Shown: positions 54,101-64,000 of the stretch, in pieces
How the letters are laid out: each line of letters starts with the position of its first letter
Position numbering within the stretch: the stretch's first letter is position 1
Assembly (NCBI GenBank): GCA_037349105.1
Contig: JAYJMM010000036.1
Location: forward strand, 5,182,001-5,246,000
Reading direction: 5' to 3'
DNA length: 64,000 nucleotides
DNA from: Limnomonas spitsbergensis
Lineage: Eukaryota > Chlorophyta > Chlorophyceae > Chlamydomonadales
The notes under the pieces: generated by a model
What the model saw: the letters and a program-made list of their open reading frames with translations, nothing else
Told to the model about the DNA's origin: nothing
Database searches by the model: none
Made by a program: the position numbers and the translations under genes

Positions 54101-57100
54101 CAGACTGGCAAGGACATCGACAAGGTGGCGAGGCTTCACATTGAGAATGGGAACATGCCCACCTTCTACCACATCTTCAGGTTTGTGTGAACGCAGTTTG
54201 CAAACGTCTACACTAGTGTGGTGACTCGGGTGTGATTAGGGTGATCGCGATGCCAATGGTCATCAACCGCTGATGCATGTCTCACCAGGCAGTTGTAGCA
54301 TTTCACAAGTTCTCTCGCCTGCTTGCAAGCTAATTGCTTTTGTGGTCTACTGATGGTACTGCAAAGCAATTGTACCGCTATCCCCCAAGCTGGCAGTACG
54401 GGCAGCTTCTTCCACGCAGGCACACAGTGAAGCGCTGGACATATGCGTCCTTGACTTAACTGCCTTGCCTGTGCTACTTTTGCATTTCCCACACTTATAC
54501 CGCATTTGTACCGCCACCCCTTCTGTACGTGCTGTACAGGCAGCTACATCCACGCCGGGGCGATGTGGCGCTGGACATATGCGTCCAACGTATTGCATAC
54601 CTCGTGTTACCTTGCGTTTTCGACTCACAATTGCACCACGCGTGTACTGCCGCCCCCCCTGTACGCGCAGTACGGGCGGGTACATTCACGCCGGGACGAT
54701 GTGGCGCTGGATGGACGAGGTGGAGGACATCATGCTGAGGCGCGACTTGCTGGAGGAGGTACGAGTGGCTGGTGTACCGCCGTACACCGTACCGCGAATG
54801 TAAATACGTGCGGTACTGCTTGGTACCGCAGTGTTGTACTACTTCATGCAGGATGTCAGGAATCCATGATGTTTACCACAAGGTATTGCAATGCCTGATG
54901 GCTCCCTCAAGCTGCCCCACTCTTAACTCCTCGTGCCTCTCCTTGCCGAAACTCCTGTACTGCCCAACCACCTTAAATTCCGTGTACTGCCCCCACGGCC
55001 CCACCCACGGCCCCACCTAACCCCACCTAACCCCATTTACCCCCCCCCCTTCTGTAAGCCAATGTTTGGCCCCTCCCCCTTTTTACCCAGTGCATCCGCC
55101 TGGGTTAAAACGTCATGGATTGTCACCACTGAACTCGTTGGTGACGAAACGTTGATACAGCCTTTGCCAGCAGCCCAAGCAACGGGGCCTGCCGTACCAG
55201 AACCCCTCGGCTGCCTTCCTGGGATGCAGCAGGGGCACACCTCAAATTGGCGAAGGGTTGAGGGGGCTGACGCGTTCCTTACCTCACGTTAAATAACAGT
55301 GTCAAGGTCACGCGGTACGGAAATTCGGCAGTACACTGAAAATTCAAAATCCACTGTGTGTGTGCAGGTTGCTGGCATAATAATTGACAGCGGGCCTGCC
55401 AAGGTGACGTCGGAGATGGCGGCCAGGTGTGGAACGGAAGTTTGGACACACGTGTGTTTGGGGGGGGGGGGGGGTCGCTTGTCGGTTCGATTTCATTTCT
55501 CATAGTTGGCGGTTGGTGATTGGCTATTGGCAGTTAATGATTTGCTTTTGGGATTTGATGATTGGTTATTGGCGGTTGGTGATTGGCTACTGGCTGCTCT
55601 CTACCTCAGCTTTCAACCCTATCTCTAACCTGATGGTGGGTATTGGACTGAGAGCAGGGAAGACATAGCGGGTTTGAGCTGGGGGAGCTAGGAATTGGCA
55701 GTGAGGACAGCAGAAGAGTGGGGGATGCAGAAGTGTGGGGACAGCAGGATAGTGGGGACAGAAAACTAGTGGGGACAGCAGAAGAATGGGGGCTCTAGAA
55801 GTGTGGGGACAGCAGGAGAGTGGTTACAGCAGAAGAGTAAGAGGATTAGAAGAGTGGGAATGGCAGATAAGTGGGAACAGCAGAAGTGTGGGGACAGCAG
55901 AAGATTTAGAGGAACGGAAGAGTGGGGACAGCAGAAGGGTGAGGACAGCAAAAGAATGAGGACAGTAGAAGAGTGGGAAAACTGAAGAGAGGGGACATCA
56001 GAAGAGGGAAGGAGCAGAGAGGGAAGGAGTAGAGAAGGAAGGAGCAGAGAAGGAAGGAGTAGAGAGGGAAGGAGTAGAGAGGGAAGGAGTAGAGAGGGAA
56101 GGAGCAGAGAGGGTAGGAGACTTTCAGGTGTAGGGTCCATCTGTCCAGGTAGCTTGTCTCCATACTGCTGCCAAGCTAATATCACACTTGATTTGTATCC
56201 ATTTTGCTTTCGCGTGCGCGGAGGGAAGCGCGCGACAGAATATTAGAATAAGAATTAAAACTATTTTGACGGTGCGCAGGGTATGTTTTCTGGCACCAGA
56301 TATCAAAAATCCCAAATTGTTCGGCTGTGCGTGCGTGGAGCAGAGTGCCTTTTGCTTGCGTAACAAATTTGATATATTACTTATCAACAGGGGTGCGCAG
56401 ACCATATCCGTTTTTTACAGTACATGCAATTAACATGTATTTACACCGTAATGTAAAACAGTGATGAAACTGCAAAACAGAATCTGCCCAACACGGTTCA
56501 CACCTTTCACGCAATCTTATATTCACAGGGCCATCACGTCGGCAGTGACGGGCGTACCCGCTGAGATGTTGGGATCAGGTGTGGGTTAGCTGGATGGTAG
56601 ATGGAGAGAGATATTGGAAGCCAGGGAGAAGCTAGGTAGGGGATGTGGATTCCAGGAATATGTTGGGGGGGGGCTGGGTACAAGCTGGGTTCCATTTAGA
56701 GGAAACTGGGTGGAAGCTGTTACGAGGCAACTGAAGCTAGGGGGAAGCTGCAGAGATGCTGGGGTGAGAGGCATGATCGGGGGGAGGTTTGAGGAAGCCG
56801 CCTTGAAGCTGGGGTTTTAAAGGGGGAAATCTGGAAAATAATCCTGAGGTACTTCAAACCACAACAATCTCATATTTTTTCACCTCGCTTTGGTCTCACT
56901 TCAGCCGTCACCATGTCTCCCTCTGTAATCTCACTCTTCCCGCCGCGTGCACAGGTCACTCTTCCGCGTCCTCCCTACTGTCGCCCCTGGCCTTCGCTCT
57001 AAAATGGTGGCTCTCCACTAAGGGGCCCCTGCTGAGAGAGACGGAGGTAGGGTATGGGGCAAGGGAGTAGGGTTGAAGGTTGAGGGTTTGGGGCGAGAGA

Positions 57101-60100
57101 GACGGAGGTAGGGTATGGGGCAAGGGAGTAGGGTTAAGGGTTAAGGGTTTGGGGCGAGAGAGACGGAGGTGGGGTATAGGGCAAGGGAGTAGGGTTGAGG
57201 GTTTGGTGTGAGAGAGACGGAGGTGGGGTATGGGGCAATGGAATAGGGTTAAGGATTAAGGGTTTGGTGTGAGAGAGACGAAGGTGGGGTTTGGGGCTAG
57301 GGAATAGGGTTAAGGATTAAGGGTTTGGTGTGAGAGAGACAGAGGTGGGGTATGGGGCAAGGGAATAGGGTTAAGGGTTTGGTGTGAGAGAGACGGTGGT
57401 GGGGTATGCGACAAGGGAGTAGGGTTAAGGGTTTAGGGTTAGGGTAAGAGAGACGGAGGTGGGGTATGGGGCAAGGGAATAGGGTTAAGGGTTTAGGGTT
57501 TAGGGTGAGAGACGGAGGTGGGGTATGGGGCAAGGGAGTAGGGTTAAGGGTTTAGGGTTTGGGGTGAGGGAGACAGAGGTGGGGTATGGGACAAGGGAAT
57601 AGGGTTAAGGTTTAGGGTTTGGTGTGAGAGAGACGGAGGTGGGGTATGGGGCAGGGGAATAGGTTTGAGGGTTAAGGGTTTGGTGTGAGAGAGACACTAA
57701 CTTCAAATGCAGCCCCCTCCCCCCCCCTCCCCTCCCCTCTCCCCCATTCTCCCCCTCCCTTCCACTTGCCTGTAGCTGTTTCTGAATGCAACCTAGTTCC
57801 AAATGCATGATAAATTTAAAGAGGAGGTCTTGATTGAATGAAACCAATCCTCAAGTATCAAAAACAATTAGTAAAATGTTCGCCCGCCCCCCCCTCAGGT
57901 GGCGGATGCCTGGCTGCACCGCGCGCCGACCTGTCCGCAGCTGTACCTCTATTCAGATGCTGACCCGCTGGCCAACCCGACTGAGATCGAGGAGCACATC
58001 CAGGTCCAGGTGAGGGAGGGGGAGGGAGGGGGAGGGGGAGCAAAATGATCATGAATTACTTTTTTCCTTTCATTGAATTACGTGCTGAAGCAATAAATTG
58101 GTGATACACTTGAGTTCTACTAAAACCAAATGAATCACCACGTACAATGCATAGGGGTGGAATTGTGTATCTTGACCTCCGGCGCCGAGCTAAATAGGGT
58201 CAAGCGAATCAATAAATAGGATGACTAGGGTGCATTGAATTAATGAATAGGGTCAAGTAAATCAATGAATAGGGTCAAGTAAATCAATGAATAGGGTCAA
58301 GTGAATCAATGAATAGGGTGAATAGGGTCAAGTGAATCAATGTATATGGAGCATTGAATCAATGAATAGGGTGAAGTAAATCAATGAATAGGGTCAAGTG
58401 AATCAATTAATAGGGTGAATAGGGTCAAGTGAATCAATGAATATGGAGCATTGAATCAATGAATAGGGTGAAAGGGTGGAAAGGTTGAAGAGGGTGGAGG
58501 AATGGAGGACAGCCTCAGGTGAGAGATGGAGGATTAAAAAAATGCTGCAAAACAATCATGAATACAGGTTTGTCGTTCTACCTCCGGCGCCGAGCTAAAC
58601 AGGCAGAGGTGAAATGGGTCAGTAAAAAGGGACCCAAATTGCGCTCCTTGGGCGGGCTGCTTGGAAGACATTTCGAAGCTAAGGCTGTCGAAAGAGGTGG
58701 TCCAATGCATTTCGGCTGTTTTTTTGTCCAGGCGGGAGAGGTGCAGAAGCGCCCTTAAGGGTGAAGAAATGCAGTTATGGAGGCTATCCATCAGGGTTCT
58801 ATTCCTTTATTGCGACTCAGCTACAAGCCTACATGTCAGCTACATATCAGCTATATGTCAGATACTTCCTGGCCTCTGGCCGGAGGCCTTGTTTATGGCC
58901 AGCCATGCTGGTTTGGCCACCATTCGTAGGCCGGACTAGGTTTGGTCCCAATCAGGCCTTTGGGCGGCCTGCTTTGTGTGGCCGTGTAGCCAAAAAAGGA
59001 AACACCGCGTACAGCAGTGCACACCAGTGGGGCATAAAAACGTAATTCCCCCCCCCTTCCCCCGCCACGCCCACCCCGGCGGGCCGTCGCCGACGTACTT
59101 CATTAGCATTTCAGAATATGGCTGCTGCCTGATTGCAAGTGTTTAATGCCACCCCTGTTAAATGCCACCCCCACCACCACACATAGTCACACATCAACAA
59201 GTAGATTAAATGCCCCTCCCCCCACCCCTACCCATCACCACCACACATACTCACACATAAACAAGTAGATTAAATGCCCCTCCCCCCACCCCTACCCATC
59301 ACCACCACACATACTCACACATAAACAAGTAGATTAAATGCCCCTTCCCCCACCCCTACCCATCACCACCACACATACTCACACATAAACAAGTAGATTA
59401 AATGCCCCTCCCCCCACCCCTACCCATCACCACCACACATACTCACACATTACAAATAGATTAAATGCCCCTCCCCCCACCCCTACCCATCACCACCACA
59501 CATACTCACACATAAACAAGTAGATTAAATGCCCCTCCCCCCACCCCTACCCATCACCACCACACATACTCACACATAAACAAGTAGATTAAATGCCCCT
59601 CCCCCCACCCCTACCCATCACCACCACACATACTCACACATAAACAAGTAGATTAAATGCCCCTCCCCCCCACCCCTACCCACCACCACCACACATACTC
59701 ACACATAAACAAGTAGATTAAATGCCCCTCCCCCCACCCCTACCCACTCCCAGTCCCCACCACCACCCCCACCACCACACGTTCACAAACCCCTTCAGCC
59801 GCTTTTCAGTCACACGACCTTTTGGTGACCCTACTGGTTCTGGAGCCCACCCCGAAAAAAATCCAGTGCCAAATCGAGCATCCCTTGGTGGTAGTGTGGA
59901 GGGGGGACCCACCAGCTACTCCCCACCACACACCTCACTTCCGAGTGCATGGGGCGCTCCCCTCTGTTCGAATGCCTTTTGCTTTCGACCGCCATTGCAG
60001 GATACAAAACTGGCGCGCAATACAGCCTCGATAGCGTTAAAATCTGTGCCCTTCTGAGGCAGATTTGAGTAGGCTCGCCCTCCCCCCCCTCCCTCCTCCT

Positions 60101-61175
60101 CCTTCTCCTCCTCCCCATGCCCCCCCATGTCCCCACTTGCCCCTCCCCTCAAACCTTCCTTCCTCCCTGTTTACCTTCCTCCCCTTATGCCCTGCTCCCC
60201 TTGTCCCCCCCGGTCCCTCCCCTTTTGCCTTCCTCCCTCCCCCTGCTGTTGTTGCCTTGTCAAACTTTTCACCCAAGAGTCAAGTCCCCGAACCCTGACC
60301 CCCTGCAGGAGTCGCGTGGGGTGGAGGTTCATCGGCATGTATTCTCCGGATCCGGCCACTGCCAGCATTACCGGGTTCACCCCCACGAATACGCATTCCA
60401 GGTAACGAGTCCTTTCTTTTGTTTTATACCAGGGGGGAGAGGATGGAGGTTGATCTGGAGGGGGGGGGTGTACAGTTTTCCAATGTTTTCAGATTTTTTA
60501 GTTCCTTCAAAAATGGCATGTTTGTCGATTTGTACGATTAGGTGCCCCTTACGGGAAAAAATCCTGTGGAAAAAAGAATGTCCGCACTTGATCAAGTGTG
60601 GCCAAAACCTATGAAATACGAAAATCAGTGGAAAACAGAGACTGTGGTCGGTTTAACCACTTTCTCCTCTGTTTTTCGGCTCCGCCGGAGGGGCCATCTA
60701 CATTTTCTCTGGGTTAGCCTTCTTCGTTTCTTCGTTTCTTCTTTCTTCTTCTTCTTCTTCTGTCTTCTTCTTCTTCGTTTCTTCTTCTTTCTTCTTCTTT
60801 CTTCTTCTTCTTCTTCTTTCTTCTTCTTTTTCTTCGTTTCTTCTTCTTCTTCGTCTTTCTTCCTTCTTCTTCTTCTTCTTCTAGTTTCTTCGTCTAAAAG
60901 TCCTCGGGAACCGACCGGTTTGTAAAGCCCGACTCGGTTAGGGTCGGTGGGGATCATTTGGGTCCAAGCCTCCAAGGCTCAACGGGGATTATGGTCTGAG
61001 AAGGGTTCATGCTGCTCATGGTTTTAACCCTCCCACCCTTCCCACCTAAACCCCAAACCGTAAAGTCTGGGTTAAAGATGTCCTTGAAGAAAGCCTGTGA
61101 ATGTGCCCCCCTGCCTGTTTCTCATTGTGCTTGCAGGTGTCACAGTTTGTGAACCGGGCGCTCGCCAACTGGTGA
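51113..61175 (+). CDS. TMEM53/DUF829-type alpha/beta-hydrolase-fold protein, 11 exons
   Basis: Members of this family are alpha/beta-hydrolase-fold proteins, including nuclear-envelope TMEM53; the substrate is unknown. Exons: 51113-51552, 52584-52691, 53142-53238, 54104-54180, 54671-54758, 55368-55426, 56529-56578, 56955-57046, 57899-58009, 60309-60401, 61137-61175. All are GT-AG and in phase, giving 417 aa. Residues 1-147 are Ser/Gln/Met-rich with a poly-Ser run. The domain starts at VVVIGWMGSK (about 167-176), followed by YTGLWE, the elbow FSTGGYIH (about 239-246, candidate Ser nucleophile), GIIIDSGP (about 273-280), LYLYSDADPL (about 352-361, candidate Asp) and GSGHCQHYRVHP (about 388-399, candidate His). 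It ends VNRALANW. Order and spacing fit the family. The start is the first ATG of exon 1; coding could begin upstream. The gene is divergent from the helicase. Confidence 0.88.
51600..52035 (+). repeat. About 58-base minisatellite in TMEM53-like intron 1
   Basis: About seven copies of a unit carrying GGGGTGGATCTGAGGTGGGT, CGCGGGGTGGGTCTAGG and GGGGTCTGTGTCGGGTCT. It starts about 50 bases after the exon 1 donor. Confidence 0.92.
52135..52575 (+). repeat. CACTCCTCCCTTTCCCC repeat
   Basis: A pyrimidine-rich array of 15-18-base units (CACTCCTCCCTTTCCCCT) runs up to the acceptor of exon 2 and supplies a very long polypyrimidine tract. Confidence 0.9.
52895..53085 (+). repeat. Two degenerate copies of TMEM53-like exon 3
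   Basis: 52899-52955 (CAGGTACACTGGACTGTGGG, then GTTCTCACCACC) and 53010-53080 (CAGGCACACAGGACTGTAGG, then GTCCTCACCATCC) precede the functional exon 53142-53238 and copy its acceptor and first two thirds. They end in CCTGCC and a GTTCACAC intron word. Confidence 0.85.
54375..54600 (+). repeat. Two degenerate copies of TMEM53-like exon 5
   Basis: About 54390-54465 and 54517-54600 carry CAGTACGGGCAG..TCCACGCAGG and CAGGCAGCTACATCCACGCC with GGGCGATGTGGCGCTGG, the start of exon 5 (54671-54758), then diverge at GACATATGCGTCC. A copy of the exon 4 start (GTTGGCAAGGATATCGACGA) lies at 53942-53965. Confidence 0.82.
55685..56125 (+). repeat. 18-base minisatellite (GGGGACAGCAGAAGAGTG)
   Basis: About 15 copies pass into a GGAAGGAGTAGAGAG repeat from 56005, in TMEM53-like intron 6. 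Confidence 0.92.
57028..57695 (+). repeat. Exon-8-end-derived minisatellite
   Basis: About 12 units of 50-60 bases each contain GAGAGAGACGGAGGT, that is the last codons of exon 8 (RETE) plus its donor, then GGGGTATGGGGCAAGGGA, ATAGGGTTAAGGG and a TTTGGTGTG word. The first unit is the functional exon end at 57046. Confidence 0.85.
58185..58490 (+). repeat. AATGAATAGGGTCAAGTGAATC repeat
   Basis: About 12 units of 21-23 bases with GGTGAATAGG variants, in TMEM53-like intron 9. Confidence 0.9.
58815..59005 (+). repeat. Dispersed repeat family R2
   Basis: This is the best R2 copy: CAGCTACAAGCC, GGCCAGCCATGCTGG, CGTAGGCCGGACTAG, GGTCCCAATCAGGCC, GGCGGCCTGC and TGTAGCCAAAAAAGG. It resembles 48285-48475 (same strand) and 34325-34485 (opposite strand). 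Confidence 0.65.
59160..59750 (+). repeat. 62-64-base tandem repeat, nine copies
   Basis: The unit carries AACAAGTAGATTAAATGCCC, CTCCCCCCACCCCTACCC and ATCACCACCACACATACTC, with very few differences between copies. It lies in intron 9, not coding. Confidence 0.95.
60720..60895 (+). repeat. (TTC)n microsatellite with GTTTC interruptions
   Basis: CTT/TTC triplets interrupted by CGTTTC, in TMEM53-like intron 10; creates Phe/Ser or Lys/Glu false ORFs. Confidence 0.92.
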
Positions 61176-61455
61176 AGCAAGCTCCTATGCGCTCCAGAGC
61201 TGTCTGGCCTCCCAAGGGAAGCCAAATCCCCAAACCAAAAAGCAGGCCTCCTCCCGAGGGGGGAGGGTCATTAGCTGTTGTTGCAGCAACAGGCTGAAAG
61301 GTCGTAGATAGAGGGCGCTCGCCAACTGTTGAAGAGAGCATCGGTGTGCCCCAGAGCCCTTCAGCCTCCCAAGGGAAGCCAAATCCCGAGACCAAAAATC
61401 TGGCCTCCCACCAGGGAGGGAGGGGCAGCAGCTGTTGTTGCAGCAACAGGCTGAA
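61155..61455 (+). repeat. Direct duplication of the TMEM53-like gene end
   Basis: 61155-61295 and 61315-61455 share GGCGCTCGCCAACTG, TTGAAG/GTGAAG, CCTCCCAAGGGAAGCCAAAT and GTTGTTGCAGCAACAGGCTG. The first contains the stop codon (61173-61175) and the last five coding residues; the second reads ALANC then stop and is not spliced to anything I can see. Confidence 0.85.
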
Positions 61456-62760
61456 TACCCATTGAGTGCAGCAAGTTTTGTATTTCTCATTGACTCAAGA
61501 GTTATTCACAGAGCATTTATGCTGTGATGAGATGAGGTGTGACCGGGTCTATCCGCTGTCACTTCACGACATTATAAATAGAGGGGTGTATCCTGTTCTA
61601 ATGGAGATAGCGTTCCTCGCTGAATATAAGAAAGGTGATCAACGAGTAAAGCAAGGTGGGCATCATTCAGCTGGTGCAACACGACCGTGAAGGCATGATG
61701 TCGTATGTTGGTTCCCTTCTTATGTGTGTAATCATTTAATCATGTCATTTGCTTGAAATGCAACCGTTATGAAGCCCTTGCCCCCGACGATTCCTTCATT
61801 GACTGTTAAGAACGGCATTCCTCGCTACTGCTATAGCAGTTTTGATATCTTTTAGAAAGGGTGCTCGAAGACAGGGATCCTTGAGTGGCAATTTAGCAAG
61901 GGTTCATACGCCCAAGAATATGATCCGGTTACATCAGGCTATTTTGCATATCGCAGGCGTCCCAAAATGTGCATGATCAAAATTGCACGGCTGCAGCTTT
62001 ATCTTTTCACCAATCACCAGGAAAGTGCCGCGTCATTAACCTACTCACTTCCGCAAAGGCTGCAGGGTGGACGAGCATGGTCTGTCCCAACAGAACACAA
62101 ACAATTAAACTAGGGTTTACCCAAGAAGATCATTTGTCTGTTTGGTCTCAGAAAATGGGTGAAATGCTTGGGCTGGAAGTACAAAATCCGGTACCAGGAG
62201 TACCACTTCCAAAACCGCAGGAACAGGTTGACCATTCTTGGAGACAGTCGGACTCTGATTCAGCACAGACGGCGGACTGTCCCCCATGTTTATTTCAGTT
62301 CACACCATACCACAGAAGGAATAAAGAAAGCTACGCCCCGTGGGGCGTGGGGGGCTTGAGAGTTAAGGAAACAGCGCAGCCTGGGCCGAAGCCACATCCG
62401 CACCGTTACCCACACCGTACCACAGTCTGCGGGCCGCTGAGCAGCGACCAGTACGCTGATGGGGACAGAAGATTGGTAAGCCGACAAGGTCCAGCGGGTG
62501 TACATCACCCTAAACTTGACAAGCCAATGGTCCAAGCAAAAGGGCTATACGCACCAGGCACCTACAGCCGTACATCGCAAGAGGTACCTGTATCGCAAAA
62601 TATGCACCATCCTATATACAAGCACCCTGTTTACAAACAAAATGCTTACAAACGGTCTGCAGCATAAGCACCATACGATACAAACGATATGCTTATAATG
62701 GCCCTGTCGTCCGGCCAGGTGAGTCGCAGAAGCAGGGCCACCCCCGCCTCTGCAGCGGCT
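61456..62760 (+). other. Unresolved region with a 232-codon ORF
   Basis: The longest frame is 61969-62667. Its composition is rich in His, Pro and Gln, and it has no motif I recognise. A 50-base piece near 62345-62405 (GGAAACAGCGCAGC and GGGCCGAAGCC) resembles 42740-42785 (GGAAACAGTGCAGC and GGGCCTAAGCCC), so part is probably a dispersed repeat. The short frame 61466-61690 is likewise unassigned. No splice-consistent gene was found. Confidence 0.25.
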
Positions 62761-63340
62761 GCGTTGCCGTTATGTTTCATACTGGAGGTGGCACACTAGA
62801 CCTCTCATCCATCCCACGGCGGCATCCATACCCAAAGGTGAAGGGATCGAACCCGCCAAACGATCCTTTCTACCCCCCTGTCTAGATCGCCGGGTTCCCA
62901 TGCTCCTGCCCCCCTCACATAGGAGGATGGCATGACTGCACCATGGACCATGGTCATGGATGTGCATGGCACCTGGAATGGAGCTTAGTCATTCCCTACC
63001 AGCCCCACGCGGCCGGGCGTTCAGCAGGGCCCAGCAGGTATGCACCCTTCTAAACATCCATCTCATCATCTATCCTTGCCGGAGCCCCGACAACCGACAT
63101 GGGGCGCAGCGCCTGCCTGCCTGCCGAGAGAGTGTCACAAGGGAACGCACCCGTTGGGTCCGACGTCAGGCCAGCACAAGCTTCTGTCCAGCTTAAAGGC
63201 AGTAAATAAGCACAGCGGCACACGCTCCGTTGTCTAGTATGGTTCTGCTGCTGCGTTGCCAGGCACACTCTGTTGCCTAGGGTCAGCCGCTGTGCAGGCG
63301 TGGCCTCGGCTGCGTGAAGGTGCGCCATCGTGGCCACTGT
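62761..63340. other. Intergenic stretch, nothing assigned
   Basis: No gene is supported. The minus strand near 62830-62860 has GGGTTCGATCCC, which looks like a pol III B box, but no matching A box at tRNA spacing or acceptor stem was found, so no tRNA is called. Confidence 0.3.
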
Positions 63341-63349
63341 GCATCAGTG

Positions 63350-63530
63350 TAGCACGATACGGCACAATACGGCACAATACGGCACAGGGTGAGGCGATTG
63401 TACTACGAAGCATGATACGGCACAGGTTGAGGCGATTGTACTACGAGGCATGATACGGCACAGTTCGGCGCAGGGTAAGCCAAATTGTACTGCCGAAGTA
63501 GCACGGTACCGCTCAGGTGTTGCCGGATTG
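63350..63530 (+). repeat. Short tandem repeat (GATACGGCACA)
   Basis: Several GATACGGCACA and ATACGGCACA units occur within a 60-base higher-order repeat carrying GAGGCGATTGTACTACGA. Confidence 0.85.
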
Positions 63531-63589
63531 TGCTACCATGCTGTGCACGCTAGGTAGCCATGTGCCTGCTGCTCTCTGCCCGCGTGCCC

Positions 63590-64000
63590 TCTGCATTATG
63601 GAGGTGCTCTCTGGACGCGTGCCCTCCGCACCATGAAGGTGCCCTCTGCACCGTATGAAGGTGCCCTCTGCACCATGAAGGAGCTCCATTGTAGTTGCTA
63701 TACAAGGCTTGTCAGGTGACTATGTGTCAGCTGTTGTGCACACGTGCCTCCTTCAGGATCAAGGTGCTCCATCCTAGCTGTTGCGCACACGTACCCTCTG
63801 CAGTATGGAGATGCTCCACATCCCAATTTAGCGCATGTGTCAGCTGGTGCGCACACGTGCCTCCTTCAGCATCAAGGTGCTCCTCGTAGCTACCGTGCAC
63901 ACGCTCTCTCTGCAGAATGGAGGTGCTCCATGTCCTGGAGTTGTGGATGCGTCAGCTATTTTGCACACGCGCTCTCTGCAGCATGAAGATGCCCCATCCT
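63590..64000 (+). repeat. Minisatellite (TGCCCTCTGCACCATGAAGG, then about 70-base units)
   Basis: It starts with 18-20-base units (GTGCCCTCTGCACCATGAAG) and passes from about 63730 to longer units with GCACACGTGCCTCCTTCAG, ATCAAGGTGCTCC and GTCAGCTG. It continues past the right edge. Confidence 0.85.

Noticed and set aside
59160..59750. Regular 62-64-base repeats resembling a CRISPR array
   Set aside because: The whole unit repeats with no variable spacers, it lies in an intron of a eukaryotic gene, and there are no cas genes.
60625..60975. Lys/Glu/Arg-rich minus-strand ORF
   Set aside because: Product of the (TTC)n microsatellite inside a plus-strand intron.
62830..62900. Possible tRNA on the minus strand (GGGTTCGATCCC)
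   Set aside because: Only the T-loop-like word is present; no acceptor stem, anticodon arm or A box could be folded at tRNA spacing.

Overview
The window looks like nuclear DNA of a green alga, most likely a chlorophycean of the Chlamydomonadales (Haematococcus- or Chlamydomonas-like). The genes are rich in short GT-AG exons, introns carry degenerate TTTAGGG-type telomere-like words and many different minisatellites, the proteins are typical of flagellate algae (a PDEase-family phosphodiesterase, a GAF-domain protein), and there is a TOC/PAT-like retroelement with split direct repeats, a type known from Chlamydomonas. The lineage is an inference; no rRNA or tRNA gene was found to test it.

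Layout. 1-4.4 kb: remnants of mobile elements (a deleted split-repeat retroelement, a dispersed element coding a Cys-rich/HP-motif protein, and a broken LINE reverse transcriptase). 5.25-11.3 kb (minus): a ten-exon 3',5'-cyclic-nucleotide phosphodiesterase of 617 aa. 12.5-16.2 kb (minus): a partly resolved GAF-domain gene, head to tail with the phosphodiesterase. 16.6-19.2 kb: repeats, including an inverted second copy of the Cys-rich element. 19.2-25.9 kb: a near-intact 6.7-kb non-autonomous split-direct-repeat retroelement with an 840-codon repeat-rich ORF. 27.05-50.45 kb (minus): a 25-exon DBP4/DDX10-type DEAD-box RNA helicase of about 952 aa for ribosome biogenesis. 50.45-51.11 kb: a head-to-head promoter region. 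51.1-61.2 kb (plus): an eleven-exon TMEM53/DUF829-type alpha/beta-hydrolase-fold protein of 417 aa. 61.2-64 kb: a duplicated gene end, an unresolved ORF and tandem repeats.

The exon models of the phosphodiesterase, helicase and TMEM53-like genes were assembled by hand from splice sites, phase continuity and family motifs, and all three sum to whole codons. The most unusual property is shared by all four genes. Next to many functional exons lie ladders of degenerate copies of that exon's 5' or 3' end together with its splice site, so introns here seem to have grown by tandem duplication across exon-intron junctions. Nearly every long intron also holds its own private minisatellite. The long open frames that cross these repeats are not genes.
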